A stretch of DNA of 64,000 bases from Flavobacterium sp. KACC 22763 (GCF_028736155.1 NZ_CP117879.1:1860001-1924000), one strand, 5' to 3'; counted from the stretch's first letter, positions 51,423 to 61,672 are shown. Notes: a model not told the origin generated them from the sequence alone. Program-made: numbers and translations.

Positions 51423-54059
51423 ATGAAAAAACATATCAAAATGCCGTTACCCTGTCGCAAGGCAGTCTTTTTTTTAGTTTTAGTTTTGCAATTAGTCACC
51501 TGCCCTTTAACGGGGCAGGCATTGCAGAAAAAGCATCTGACTCCGGCCGACTATAAAAAATGGGAAGAACTGTATCCTGAAAAAATCAGTCCAGACGGGA
51601 ACTGGGTAAGCTATACTGTATATCGGCAAGACGGAGCCGATACGCTTTTTTTAAAAAGCACGGCATCTTCCAAAAAATATTCTTTTGCTCTGGGCCAAAG
51701 GGGCAATTTCATTTCTTCAGACTGGTTTGCTTATAAAACAGAAAAATGCCTTCATCAAATAGATCTAAAGACCGGCCGGCAAAAGGAAGTAGAAGGAGTC
51801 ATAAAACACTCATACCTCCCTTCAATTTGTAAAATTGCAATTCTAAAAGAAGAAATTACAAAAGAAAAAACGCTTTCCATTCAATCTCCGGACGGCAAGG
51901 GGGAATATCATATTTCAGGCGTCGAAGACTTTGTCTCCGACCCGGCAAAACGTCTGCTGCTCTACACCGCAAAAAATGGTGGCCAATACTCAATAAACCT
52001 GCTGGATCCTGCAACGGAGCGAAATACGGTTATATGCACCACTGCTGGCACATTTGACAATCTAACCTGGCACAGGGAAGGAGATGCTTTGGCATTTACG
52101 GAAAAAACAGATGCTGAATCCGGCTGCCAGCTGTTCCTATATGATATCCCCAATGCCAAGCTGCATCGTTCCAATATCCAGACGCAGCAGATATTCCTCG
52201 GAGATACGCTCGCTATCCCAAAAGCCAGCTATAAAGTGCAGATTTCAAAAGACATGAAAAGCGTATTTTTCGGCCTGCAGCAAAAAGAGAAATCTGATGG
52301 CGCGAATAAAAGCAGAAATGTGCAGCTTTGGAATGCAAATGCCAAATGGATCTACCCAACGGAAGAAAAGCAAAAAAAGTTTGAGGGAGTCTATCTTGGA
52401 TTATGGCATCCGCAGGAAGACCGCTACAGGCTTGTTTCAAACGATTCACTGCCTCAGGCCATGCTCACCGGAGATCAGAAGCATGCCGTAATTTCCAATA
52501 CCAGACAGTATGAACCCCAATATATGAGGGAAGGCCCAAAGGATTATTATTTCCTTGATCTGGCCAGCGGCAAAAAAGAGCTGATGCTAAAGAAACATTC
52601 CGATTTTTTCCTCTATACCATCCCTTCCCCAACAGGGAAATACATAGCGTATTTTCAAGAAGGAGGCTGGTGGATCTATGACATCCAAAAAAAGACCCGC
52701 ACCCATATCACAAAGAATATCGGAGAATCCTTTTCACATAATAAAAGCGAACATCCTAATGCAGAAGAATCCTATCCTTTTTTAGGATTCACGCCCCTCG
52801 ATCATGAAATAGTCCTGTGCGATGAATATGATATCTGGGCTGTAACCCCGGATGGAATTTCTGCAAGGCGCCTGACCCATGGCCGGGAAACCAAAACCAG
52901 ATTCCGTCTGGCAGGCTACTCCAGAATCATAGCCGGCAGATTGAATTACGACGGCTGGATACTGGATCCCATAAATCTTGATAAGGAATTACTGCTGGAA
53001 GCCTCAGACAAAGATGGCGGTTCAGGCTACTACTCTTGGTCGGGTGGATCAATGGAAAAACTGGCATACTCCCATAATTCAAACCTGAGCCTTATGGCAA
53101 AGGCATCGTCTGCTAACGCATATATGTATATGGAGCAGAATTACGAGCTGCCTCCCCGTCTGATGGTGAAAAAGAACAGAAAACAGGGGCCTAAACTTAT
53201 TTTCCAAAGCAATTTGCAGCAGGAGTCTTTCTATTGGGGGAAGGCAAAAATTATGCATTACAAAAATAGCGCTGGAGATTCCTTGAAAGGCATTTTATAT
53301 TATCCCGCAGATTTTGATCCGCAGAAGAAATACCCCATGATCGTACATGTTTACGAGAAGTTTTCAGACAAAATCCATACTTATGTCAGCCCTTCAGAAT
53401 CGGATGCGGAAGGATTCAACATATCAGCGTATACAACACAGGGATACTTCGTGCTTCTTCCCGATATTACGTATCAGAAAGGCAATCCGGGATTATCCGC
53501 AGCGGACTGCGTGATCGCTGCAACACAGGAAGTGATGAAAAGCGGCCTTATCCAAGAAAATAAAATCGGACTGATCGGCCATTCCTTCGGAGGCTATGAG
53601 GCCAATTTCATCATTACCCAGACCCCTCTTTTTGCGGCCGCTGTTTCCGGTTCGGGAATTTCGGATCTTACAAGCCATTATCTCTCAGTAGGGCTGTTCG
53701 GCAAGCCTCTGATGTGGCTCTTTGAAAACCACCAGTTCCGCATGGGAAGCTCGCTATTTGAAAACCGCGAGGGCTACAGGAAAAATTCACCGATAGAATA
53801 TGCCGAAAACTGCACCACTCCACTGCTCTCTTGGACAGGAGACGCTGATGAAAACGTCAGCTGGAACCAAAGCAGAGAATACTATCTGGCATTGCGCCGT
53901 CTTGGAAAACCGAACATCATGCTTGTATATTCAGGAGAAGGGCACGATCTGGCGTCCTCTGAGAATCAGCTGGATCTCTCAGAAAGGATCCGCCAGTGGT
54001 TTGACTTCCATTTAAAAAACATCCCTCCAGCCGATTGGATAAAAAATGGCCTTCAATAA
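51423..54059 (+). CDS. S9 family prolyl oligopeptidase-like peptidase
   Basis: 878 residues: signal peptide (MKKHIKMPLPCRKAVFFLVL...), a seven-bladed propeller-like N-terminal domain, and a C-terminal alpha/beta hydrolase. The nucleophile serine lies in 'LIGHSFGGYEANF' (about residue 720), the aspartate in 'LLSWTGDADENVSW' (about 806) and the histidine in 'YSGEGHDLASSEN' (about 839). A periplasmic or surface peptidase acting on peptides brought in by the SusC/SusD pair encoded just upstream is inferred. Confidence 0.93.
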   Translation: MKKHIKMPLPCRKAVFFLVLVLQLVTCPLTGQALQKKHLTPADYKKWEELYPEKISPDGNWVSYTVYRQDGADTLFLKSTASSKKYSFALGQRGNFISSDWFAYKTEKCLHQIDLKTGRQKEVEGVIKHSYLPSICKIAILKEEITKEKTLSIQSPDGKGEYHISGVEDFVSDPAKRLLLYTAKNGGQYSINLLDPATERNTVICTTAGTFDNLTWHREGDALAFTEKTDAESGCQLFLYDIPNAKLHRSNIQTQQIFLGDTLAIPKASYKVQISKDMKSVFFGLQQKEKSDGANKSRNVQLWNANAKWIYPTEEKQKKFEGVYLGLWHPQEDRYRLVSNDSLPQAMLTGDQKHAVISNTRQYEPQYMREGPKDYYFLDLASGKKELMLKKHSDFFLYTIPSPTGKYIAYFQEGGWWIYDIQKKTRTHITKNIGESFSHNKSEHPNAEESYPFLGFTPLDHEIVLCDEYDIWAVTPDGISARRLTHGRETKTRFRLAGYSRIIAGRLNYDGWILDPINLDKELLLEASDKDGGSGYYSWSGGSMEKLAYSHNSNLSLMAKASSANAYMYMEQNYELPPRLMVKKNRKQGPKLIFQSNLQQESFYWGKAKIMHYKNSAGDSLKGILYYPADFDPQKKYPMIVHVYEKFSDKIHTYVSPSESDAEGFNISAYTTQGYFVLLPDITYQKGNPGLSAADCVIAATQEVMKSGLIQENKIGLIGHSFGGYEANFIITQTPLFAAAVSGSGISDLTSHYLSVGLFGKPLMWLFENHQFRMGSSLFENREGYRKNSPIEYAENCTTPLLSWTGDADENVSWNQSREYYLALRRLGKPNIMLVYSGEGHDLASSENQLDLSERIRQWFDFHLKNIPPADWIKNGLQ

Positions 54060-54121
54060 TTTAAACAGCAAATGCAGCTCTAAAAGAGCTGCATTTGCCT
54101 TTTAAGGATTGTTCCTAATTT

Positions 54122-54394
54122 TTACTGCGGACGGAACACTACCCTGTTGCAGGTTGTGGGACTGTCCATTGCTTTAGCCTGCGGGCCTGTTGCTCCAAAA
54201 AGACGGCAAAGCTGTCCTTGGGCGGTATCACAGGAAACAGGAATATCGCAAGGGTCATCCTCGCTTGGCACAAAGCCGATGATCGGAACCACGTCCTCTG
54301 CAGCGCTCTGCATTGACATAGTGAAAAACGCTCCCGAGATGCCCAGCATAAAAACTGCCGCAGGCATCATCTTTTTCAAAACGATTGATTTCAT
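54122..54394 (-). CDS. DUF6520 family small exported protein
   Basis: 90 residues beginning MKSIVLKKMMPAAVFMLGIS, with a signal peptide cut near 'MSMQSAAE' and a short mature part with four cysteines ('EDDPCDIPVSCDTAQGQLCR' and 'PTTCNRVVF'). This matches the DUF6520 family of short exported proteins found beside MauE/DoxX-like genes in Flavobacteriia; possibly a modified peptide or a substrate of the neighbouring redox membrane protein. It converges with the S9 peptidase gene and follows the MauE-like gene by about 100 bases. Confidence 0.8.
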   Translation of the reverse strand: MKSIVLKKMMPAAVFMLGISGAFFTMSMQSAAEDVVPIIGFVPSEDDPCDIPVSCDTAQGQLCRLFGATGPQAKAMDSPTTCNRVVFRPQ

Positions 54395-54498
54395 AATACT
54401 ATAATTTAAGGTTAAAACATGATCTACTTTTTTCTACAGGTGTTCGATCTGATTCCTGACACTCAGCGCTGGTATATTGTCTAATGTTAGTTTTCATT

Positions 54499-56010
54499 TC
54501 AGTTAAGCTTCATTTCTTGGCGTATCTGCCCGCCAAGCCTGTAGACCGCCAATTGGCTGCCGATAAGAGCATAGACATGCGTTGGGGTCACCATAAAGCT
54601 TCGAAGCTTTTGATCTCCGATTCCATAGATATGAAAGCTGTGCAGATAGGTTTTTCTTCTAAGGTCGTAAACGTCAATGACCGATGCCTGCTCCCAGACT
54701 TCTTTCTGCTCATAGCGCCCGGGAACATTTGAATTTACAAATAACAGATGCCCGCAGACGCTGCTGCTTTTATTGACATTAAGAGCAGGTATTGACATTG
54801 TCCGTTCAGTCCGGTCTTTAAGATATGCGACTTTTATCTGCGCTTTTGAAATAGTATCAATAGTATTGCCTCTATAGTCTAACCTGCCGCTCTGATCTGC
54901 AACAATGTACTGATTTCTGTAGGCATAGAGATATACTATCCTTTTCATTTCCTCACTGTAATGAAGCATGCCTTCAGTATCAAACACTCCATCAACCTGC
55001 TTTTGTAGAAGTTCAGGCGACATATGTACCTTTGAATGGTTCCCGAAACGGAATATCCCCAGCGTATTGTCACCCGTCTTGCTGCTTATTCCATTAAATG
55101 TTACAGCTGAACTGTCTATTGGAATCGCATTTGTAAAGTAAGGCGGTCGTGTCTGCTGCAGTTCAGCCCTCCAATTATCTACCCTGCCTTTAAAAATAGC
55201 AGGCGTTCTGCCATCAGCCAAGTAAAAAAATGGAGGATTTACATTTATTTTAATCTCTTTGAAAGAAAAACTGCTTTTATCCAGCGTCATTCTTATTTTC
55301 TGCTGATGCATGAGACTGTCAATAGATAATAGATATAGAGGGACTGTCAGATTACCGAGATAAACATTGCCATTGCCTGAACCAGCAAAATAATATGAAT
55401 TGTATTTTAAATCCAGTGTATCGATAAGAGTTGCCGGATGATGGGGATAACGGCGTATAAAAGGATTCTGATGCTGCATTATTTCCTCTGAGCTGAAAAA
55501 TAAAACCACCACTATAACTGTGCTGACAAGGGCACTCAAAAATAAGCAGATAGCATAAGAAAATCCAAGCTTTCGATTTATAGAATTATTATTATCGTTA
55601 TGCAGCCAGAGCGCCCATGCTCCAATCAGTACAAAGAAAACATTGAATAAGAAATGCTGCTTCCAGGTCATATTTTCTAATATTCCACCGCAGGAACAGG
55701 GAAGAAAAGAACTAAAATTCAGCATTATAAAAATATACGCGGTAAACATGGACATCAGGCAAAATCCTGCATAAAGTGCTTTAGTCCGCGTCTTAGGAAA
55801 TAAAAGAAAAAAGACTATTGTAAACTCTATTATCAGCACCAGCCAGGACATCCAGTCAGCAAAAGCACTTAATAACGGTGACTGCCCCATCTCTACTTTG
55901 AATTTTTCAAAATCAAGCGCTTTATTCATAGCGGCATAAACCAGCAGAAAAATATATAGCAAACATGTGGTTTCAAAAATGGCAGCCTTAGTATTTGAGT
56001 TTAATTTCAT
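54499..56010 (-). CDS. MauE/DoxX-like redox membrane protein with C-terminal propeller-like domain
   Basis: 503 residues. The first 190 residues form a MauE-type membrane domain with four to five helices and the motif 'FSSFLPCSCGGILENMTW' whose cysteines may exchange disulphides. The rest is beta-rich and exported, with 'MLHYSEEMKRIVYLYAYRNQ', similar in feel to a six-bladed propeller-like domain seen in Bacteroidota relatives. It probably works with the small DUF6520 protein encoded next, whose cysteines could be its target. No thioredoxin gene is in view. Confidence 0.85.
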   Translation of the reverse strand: MKLNSNTKAAIFETTCLLYIFLLVYAAMNKALDFEKFKVEMGQSPLLSAFADWMSWLVLIIEFTIVFFLLFPKTRTKALYAGFCLMSMFTAYIFIMLNFSSFLPCSCGGILENMTWKQHFLFNVFFVLIGAWALWLHNDNNNSINRKLGFSYAICLFLSALVSTVIVVVLFFSSEEIMQHQNPFIRRYPHHPATLIDTLDLKYNSYYFAGSGNGNVYLGNLTVPLYLLSIDSLMHQQKIRMTLDKSSFSFKEIKINVNPPFFYLADGRTPAIFKGRVDNWRAELQQTRPPYFTNAIPIDSSAVTFNGISSKTGDNTLGIFRFGNHSKVHMSPELLQKQVDGVFDTEGMLHYSEEMKRIVYLYAYRNQYIVADQSGRLDYRGNTIDTISKAQIKVAYLKDRTERTMSIPALNVNKSSSVCGHLLFVNSNVPGRYEQKEVWEQASVIDVYDLRRKTYLHSFHIYGIGDQKLRSFMVTPTHVYALIGSQLAVYRLGGQIRQEMKLN

Positions 56011-56322
56011 GTCTAATTTTCTTTGGTTAAAACTTATTACGCAAACATTTAGATTAGAAAAATAATTTCTATAAAAATGATTACTTCAAAAGTATAAACA
56101 GACCATAAACAAGAGATTATAAAAACGGAGCCAAAATTTTTAAAAAACACCTCTTTTTTCCTCGTAAAGATTTTTTTAAAGAACTTTTGTTTTGTAAGTC
56201 CTGATTTTCATTCCCTTCAAATAAAATTAAATATGGAATCGGCTTCAAACAAACCTCATCTTAACATATCTTCAGAATAAAAGCGCTGTAAATCATAAGA
56301 TTTGCAGCGACGCCGGCATAAG

Positions 56323-56352
56323 AATACAGGCCGTTTTTACAGCCTGTATTCC
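56323..56352 (-). terminator. Terminator-like hairpin after the DUF932 gene
   Basis: GAATACAGGC / GCCTGTATTC, a perfect ten-base stem with a ten-base loop, 14 bases beyond the end of the DUF932 frame; the T tail is weak. The 300 bases between it and the MauE-like gene (56011-56322) hold no other supported feature. Confidence 0.6.
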
Positions 56353-56365
56353 AATTTAAACAAAC

Positions 56366-57268
56366 TCAATTCTGTACCATATAGGAACTAAAGCCTTTAA
56401 CAGCAAAATCAAGGCATAAATTAAATGCTGCTTGACCACGGAGCTGTGCCGTTCCTCCCATCAGGATAGAACAAAGTTTTGCTTCCTCATTTTTGTATTT
56501 TTTCACATTCTGAAAATATCCTGTTACAGCGTTGTAAGCGCAAAAGACTGTTCCTTTAGTTGTGGCTGTCTGCTGTGTAGGATGTGCCATGGCATATTCA
56601 AAAACATTATCGACCATATTATTAAAACAGGCGGATAATTCCTCGTCTCTTCCCTCCTGAAGTTTTTTAAGCACTTCCGTGCTGGGTGCCATAGCATGCT
56701 GGATTAGGTTTTTAATCTCTTTATCTGATATGCCGGTTTTACTCCAGTAATTAAAAACTGCTTCCAGACTGCTGGACAAGGTATCTGAAATCCCCATCAC
56801 TTTATGTGCCTGCGCAAGACGGTCGTTAGCATTTGAAGTGTGGCGAATGCGCACCGTATTGGTTTTAGACTGCATGGCTGCATTGAGTGTATTAGCGCAT
56901 ACAATACGTATCGACGTAAAGGCAGCCGTTATGCTCCCGCTTCCGTCATGCAAGATGGTAAGGAAAAGGTATTTTTCAATGAGATCCTCCTTTCCCACAT
57001 GGATATAGTTAGGGAGTTTTGCAGTGATAAAGATTTTCTCGCCCCTCCCCAAAGCACCAGCGATCTCATACATTATGCCATCTCCAGAAAAAAAGAAAGC
57101 ACAGATCAATGCAGTTAAAGGATGCGGAGTGCTATAAGTCCCAAAGGGTAGACGAAGTAAAACGGAGTCTATTATGCGCATGCAGCAAACGGCTGGATCT
57201 ATCTTGGCTGCCCTTTTTATCTGTTTCGAATGAAGACAGCATACTTCAGTTTTACTTTTCTTCTTCAA
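56366..57268 (-). pseudogene. DUF932 family protein gene, apparently 5'-truncated
   Basis: The recognisable part begins near 57090 with 'SGDGIMYEIAGALGRGEKIF' and 'ITAKLPNYIHVGKEDLIEKY', followed by 'VCANTLNAAMQSKTNTVRIR' and the C-terminal 'FNLCLDFAVKG'. This is the central and C-terminal part of DUF932 proteins, which occur on phages and mobile elements. The usual N-terminus, about 100 residues, is absent; the frame runs on for some 60 codons of unrelated, cysteine-rich sequence. A shorter protein from ATG 57073 might still be made. Confidence 0.75.
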
Positions 57269-57389
57269 AAATAACCAACTTGAAAATCAACAACTTAATA
57301 ATCAATGGTACAAATAAGGTACAAAACAAATAAAATTTATCTCTATTAGATATTGAGTAAATATTTTATTGAGAAAGAAAAACGTGAAT

Positions 57390-57521
57390 TTAACACATTC
57401 TTGCCATTTCTTTAAACCACTGTTTAGCGGTGTTAGCATTAAATTTATAAGCCAAATTTTGCTTAGTTTTAATAACTTTAGCCAATCGCCCAAACCTCTT
57501 GTAGTTAATTTTACCCGCAGC
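57390..57521 (-). other. In-frame sense extension after the nuclease-like gene's double stop
   Basis: Directly beyond the TAA TAG that ends the gene at 57525, the same frame continues for 43 codons with protein-like composition ('GKINYKRFGRLAKVIKTKQN', 'LAYKFNANTAKQWFKEM') to a further stop. It could be a fragment of a lost gene or a coincidence. Not recognised. Confidence 0.35.
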
Positions 57522-57524
57522 CTA

Positions 57525-59363
57525 TTATTTGTTTATAAAGTCATTTCCACTAACTATATCAAATTCCCACTTCTTTTGATAAGGTCTAACTTTTCTATGT
57601 CTCTTAATTTCTATGTCAATTTCATTCTCAAATCCTAATCCATTATAATATTCTGCATCAAATAATTCAGACATTCTTGGGTCAGCATTAAAAGTTTCCT
57701 CGATAGTTGAAAATTTCTCAAAGTCATTTGGTGAATTTATAAAGTATCCACATAATTCCAATTCATCTCCACATATTAAGTGCTCGTTGTAGGCCTCTCT
57801 GTGTCTTAAATAGTTTATAAACTGTGTTCTTGCCATACCTTTTTTTAGTTTTTTTAAAGCAAGAACAAAAGCTTCTAAATCATCTATACAAACAGACCAA
57901 GGATATAGTGCTTCTTCATCTTTTGTTAATAGGTTTTCAAGATTTGTTTGAATATTCCCATATTTGAATTGAGTAACAACTATAGAAAAATAATCTTTGA
58001 TTTTGTTTGGTTTTATTTGGAATATGCTTTTGTGAGTTTTGCTGTCAAAAATCTCAAAAGATTTTCCTTCCGCGAATTTATTTTCGATTCTGACACATTG
58101 GTCATATCCATATTGAATTGATTTTTTGAAATCAGATTTTATCTTATCAAATGCTTTTATTGGATCACGCATTGGCGCTCTGAAAAGAGTGTCCTTAATT
58201 TCTACTATGAAGAAAAAACCTTTAAACATAATAAGTAAGTCTTGTTCAGACCTTTTTTTATCGACATAGTAAGAATCAAATATTAGAGCTTCTTTACCAA
58301 ATAACTTTCTAAAAACTTCTTCCACTTTTTTCTCAAGTTTCAGGTTTCTAAATTGGGTATATTTCTCTTTTTTTATTTCAGATAATTTAGAATTGATTCT
58401 ATTATAAAAGCTCTCAATTAAAAATTTGTATTGAGGACACAAAAACTCAGCTTCATTAAGTTTTATTAATGGTGTATCAAAAAAAGGATTTTTGTCTGCA
58501 TAATATAATATTTCTCCTTTTTTTTGATTTTCATCATAAGTTAAAAACTCAATTAATAGTTTAGTAGTATTGGCTGGTAAGTTTACTTCATAAATGTCAC
58601 TCACATTTTGAATAAATATAAAACCTGGCTTATGCACAAAATCTTTCATAAGCTTTAGTTCGGGCTCATCTATCCATTCCCGTGGGTCAATTATTCCCCT
58701 TTCAACGAATCTCTTCGTTAGTTTTGGCCATTCTTCCTGATTCAAAAAATAGTAATTGCAATCTGTATATTTTTTATTTATGAGATCTTTAATATGACTG
58801 CAAAAAGTAATTGACTCTGTTACTGAAAAACCGAGAATTTCTTTCACTTCTTCATTAAACTCGCCACAGTTTCTTTGTAATCTTTCTAATGTTTGCTCAT
58901 CATAGGATAATTGTGCATTCCCAAAGTAATTTAGAAAAGTTTGTAATGAAACCGAAACTTTATCTATATTTGGACTATCTTTTATGTTTTCGTCATTAAA
59001 GCCAATATCCACGAAATAGGTCATTTCAATTTCATTCAACAAGCGAGTAATTTTATCCCATTCTTCTTTCGAAATACCTACTTTAGTTCCACCAGTCTCG
59101 ACTGAAAAATATAGATCTGTTAAATATACAAATTGCTTCATCGGAGACATCAGGTTTTTAAAGACTTCTGAAGTTTCCCTTTGGTCAATACGGCTCGTCA
59201 TTTGAGTTAGATAAGGTAGAAATGAACCTTTTTGAAAACCGCTAATTAATAATGAAAGCTCATTGATTATTTCTTCCTGTGTTCTTCGTGACTTACGAAT
59301 AGCCTGCATTTCTTCCCAACGCTTCCTTAATTCTTCAAGTGCTTCGGGACTTGGTTTGTTCAT
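57525..59363 (-). CDS. PD-(D/E)XK nuclease-like protein, candidate defence gene
   Basis: 612 residues, no signal peptide or membrane helix. Helical N-terminal 340 residues with no known motif. Residues about 346-392 carry 'KKVEEVFRKLFG', then 'RSEQDLLIMFKGFFFIVEIK', giving glutamates near 348, D375, E388 and K390, the order and spacing of a PD-(D/E)XK nuclease core (E...D...ExK). A helical and charged C-terminal part follows. Codon use is AT-rich compared with the genes at 46-56 kb. The nuclease call is motif-based. Nearby HEPN and MBL-fold genes suggest a defence island. Confidence 0.6.
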   Translation of the reverse strand: MNKPSPEALEELRKRWEEMQAIRKSRRTQEEIINELSLLISGFQKGSFLPYLTQMTSRIDQRETSEVFKNLMSPMKQFVYLTDLYFSVETGGTKVGISKEEWDKITRLLNEIEMTYFVDIGFNDENIKDSPNIDKVSVSLQTFLNYFGNAQLSYDEQTLERLQRNCGEFNEEVKEILGFSVTESITFCSHIKDLINKKYTDCNYYFLNQEEWPKLTKRFVERGIIDPREWIDEPELKLMKDFVHKPGFIFIQNVSDIYEVNLPANTTKLLIEFLTYDENQKKGEILYYADKNPFFDTPLIKLNEAEFLCPQYKFLIESFYNRINSKLSEIKKEKYTQFRNLKLEKKVEEVFRKLFGKEALIFDSYYVDKKRSEQDLLIMFKGFFFIVEIKDTLFRAPMRDPIKAFDKIKSDFKKSIQYGYDQCVRIENKFAEGKSFEIFDSKTHKSIFQIKPNKIKDYFSIVVTQFKYGNIQTNLENLLTKDEEALYPWSVCIDDLEAFVLALKKLKKGMARTQFINYLRHREAYNEHLICGDELELCGYFINSPNDFEKFSTIEETFNADPRMSELFDAEYYNGLGFENEIDIEIKRHRKVRPYQKKWEFDIVSGNDFINK

Positions 59364-59406
59364 TTATTCTAAAATTTTGAGGTTAGGTATTTTTAGATGT
59401 TTTTAA

Positions 59407-60075
59407 TTAGAATTCACTCTTTTTTATTTCTTTCTCAACTTCAATACTAGGACTTATCTTCAACCATAAATACGTATTATAATAGTCATCGCCATGTTTT
59501 AACCAAGTATTAAATTCCTCTTTTTTAAAATGTCTTATTTCAAAGCTTGCCCAACTTCTTTTGCTCTCGTAAGATATTTTTACTCCATCGCCATTAAGTC
59601 GATTTAATTCTGTTTGGATCAAATTTATGGTTTCGTCGTCAATCTTTCCTTCTTTTAGTTTTTTATCTGCATCTCCCCTAGTACCAGTGATTCTCCAACC
59701 TAAAAAAAAAGGAGTCATCTGTTTCTTGATTAATGCTTCAAATATAAATTTAACTTTATTAATTTTATATGAAATGGGAACGTTATGTTCCGGAGTTACT
59801 CTTGAATTATTATCTTTTGGACCATACACTACATAAGTAAGTTGCGATAATCTACCATTTGAGAAATAATAAATTAATCTGCAAGTTATGTCTTCATTAA
59901 GTTCAATATTACTATAAACTAATTCATTATTTTGTTCACTAGAAGGAGTTAAATATTTTTCGGAATCTTTAACTTCTTTAATCGACATTCCCCAATTAAC
60001 ATTTCTTACATCAAAATTTACTTGCGCTAAAATAAAATTTGGGATTAGAATTATAAATAATAAGATTTTTTTCAT
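59407..60075 (-). CDS. Hypothetical exported protein
   Basis: 222 residues. Signal peptide (MKKILLFIILIPNFILAQ), then 'FDVRNVNWGMSIKEVKDSEK', a pattern seen in small exported bacterial proteins where 'WGMS..EV' opens a conserved domain of unknown function. The rest is mixed alpha/beta with 'SYESKRSWASFEIRHFKKEE'. It lies 43 bases upstream of the nuclease-like gene on the same strand. An exported protein in this neighbourhood is unexpected for intracellular defence. Confidence 0.7.
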   Translation of the reverse strand: MKKILLFIILIPNFILAQVNFDVRNVNWGMSIKEVKDSEKYLTPSSEQNNELVYSNIELNEDITCRLIYYFSNGRLSQLTYVVYGPKDNNSRVTPEHNVPISYKINKVKFIFEALIKKQMTPFFLGWRITGTRGDADKKLKEGKIDDETINLIQTELNRLNGDGVKISYESKRSWASFEIRHFKKEEFNTWLKHGDDYYNTYLWLKISPSIEVEKEIKKSEF

Positions 60076-60265
60076 TTTAAATTATGATAAAGTTTTCGTT
60101 TCCCCAGCATTTTTTTTAGTAATTTATAGAGTGCCCCTTAAATCTCTTTCGGAAGATTAATCCATTTTAATTGTCAAAGAAATGCAGTCACAACCTTATT
60201 ACAATTTAAATTGGAAAGTCTTTCAAATATATTTATTTTAATTAATCAATAAAAAATTATCCTGC

Positions 60266-61672
60266 TTATATATGCCGGAACAATTCTTCATCCACTTCGT
60301 CAATACAATTTGTTAGATCCAGATATTTGAGAAAGTTTTTGACAACACCATTAAATCCGACATATTTCAGGATTAAGCAGCAGGTAAGAAAATGAGCGCT
60401 CAGACTTATTTTGGTAAGCTCTTTCATTCTTATCACTTCATTTTTGTCATCATAAGGCATATTGCCGTGCAGAAATCGGTTTCTCATGCTTATGCATTTC
60501 AAGTCACTTTTGCTTAATTCAAATCCTAACAATTCAAAAGCCAGCTTGAAGCTTTCGTTGTTTCCGACTTGATTTAGGCTGTCTAATTTATTTATAACAG
60601 ACTTTTTACTGTTGAAGTTACTGTCATCAAAAGAATCAATTTTAATCTTAAATTCTTTTAGTATCTGATCTGCAAATTTTGGATCCTTGAAAGGTGCAAT
60701 TTTTTCGCTATTTTCCTTTATCACAATACCTTTTACAGTTTCTAGTGCTACAAAAATAGCAGCTGCTTCAATTTCTACCGAAAGATTTCTTGACTGGCAA
60801 ATGATCCTTACTGCACGCAGCAAAATATCATCATTACGGCAGGATTGCGCTAAATTTGAAAATATATTTTTTGGAAAAAAAAACAACCCATCGGCTCCAG
60901 AATATGCCTTATACTCCCTGTAATTGTATAGTTCTCTGTTTGTGATAACACTTTCATTGCTTTTTTTAAATGAAAATCCTTCAACTCTGCTGAAATCAGG
61001 ATCCTGAAATTTCAGAATATATTGGGCATCCTTGACCAAACATCCGCTTACTAATGCAAATGAATATAGAATACTTTCAAGCAGTTTTTCAAATTCAATC
61101 CTGCTTGTTTCGCAGTGACATTCAAGAATTAAATAATTTTGATTGTCTATCATATAATCAAACAAGCCCAAACTGTAATTACCAATATTTATTTCCAGAT
61201 ATCCTGCGGCTCTTATATTCTGTTTTATTTTGAACGATTTTGTCCAAAAGTAATTACTGGGTATTTTTGTAAAGCCGTCAATCGAGAGTATTGCCCTGTA
61301 GTAGCCTTTGCTGTCCGAAAAATTAGATTCAATTTCTTTTATCTTTCCATTCATTTCAAGTCCAGACAGCTTAAATCTTGCGGACTTTGCACCTTTAAGC
61401 AATTGGAATCTTCTATCGCCGATTAAAATCTCAAAAGGATCAAGCATACCAAAGCCGATAGATTCAATGTTTTGATCTATTTTTTTTAGTGAAGAGGTTT
61501 TATATTCAATATAGTCTCTGGTATTAAAAAACTCAATATCAACGTTATTGATAGTCTCGTATTTTGAAAGTATTTTTCCATTCTTTATTTTTTTGAATTC
61601 AGAAAGAAAATCAATTACAGCAGTTAGATTAACCGCAATTGGTTCCTCTTTTATATTTTCATATTTTTCCAT
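60266..61672 (-). CDS. HEPN-domain protein, ApeA-like, first of a tandem pair (downstream gene)
   Basis: 468 residues, soluble. The N-terminal 270 residues are beta-rich ('YYRAILSIDGFTKIP', 'AAGYLEINIGNYSLGLFDYM'), the C-terminal 190 helical. 'ISMRNRFLHGNMPYDD' contains R397 and H402, the Rx4H motif of HEPN ribonucleases, preceded by the expected helix ('FELLGFELSKSDLKC'). ApeA-type anti-phage proteins have this plan: a beta-rich sensor-like part followed by HEPN. It lies 62 bases after the second HEPN gene. An RNA-cleaving abortive infection role is inferred. Confidence 0.65.
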   Translation of the reverse strand: MEKYENIKEEPIAVNLTAVIDFLSEFKKIKNGKILSKYETINNVDIEFFNTRDYIEYKTSSLKKIDQNIESIGFGMLDPFEILIGDRRFQLLKGAKSARFKLSGLEMNGKIKEIESNFSDSKGYYRAILSIDGFTKIPSNYFWTKSFKIKQNIRAAGYLEINIGNYSLGLFDYMIDNQNYLILECHCETSRIEFEKLLESILYSFALVSGCLVKDAQYILKFQDPDFSRVEGFSFKKSNESVITNRELYNYREYKAYSGADGLFFFPKNIFSNLAQSCRNDDILLRAVRIICQSRNLSVEIEAAAIFVALETVKGIVIKENSEKIAPFKDPKFADQILKEFKIKIDSFDDSNFNSKKSVINKLDSLNQVGNNESFKLAFELLGFELSKSDLKCISMRNRFLHGNMPYDDKNEVIRMKELTKISLSAHFLTCCLILKYVGFNGVVKNFLKYLDLTNCIDEVDEELFRHI

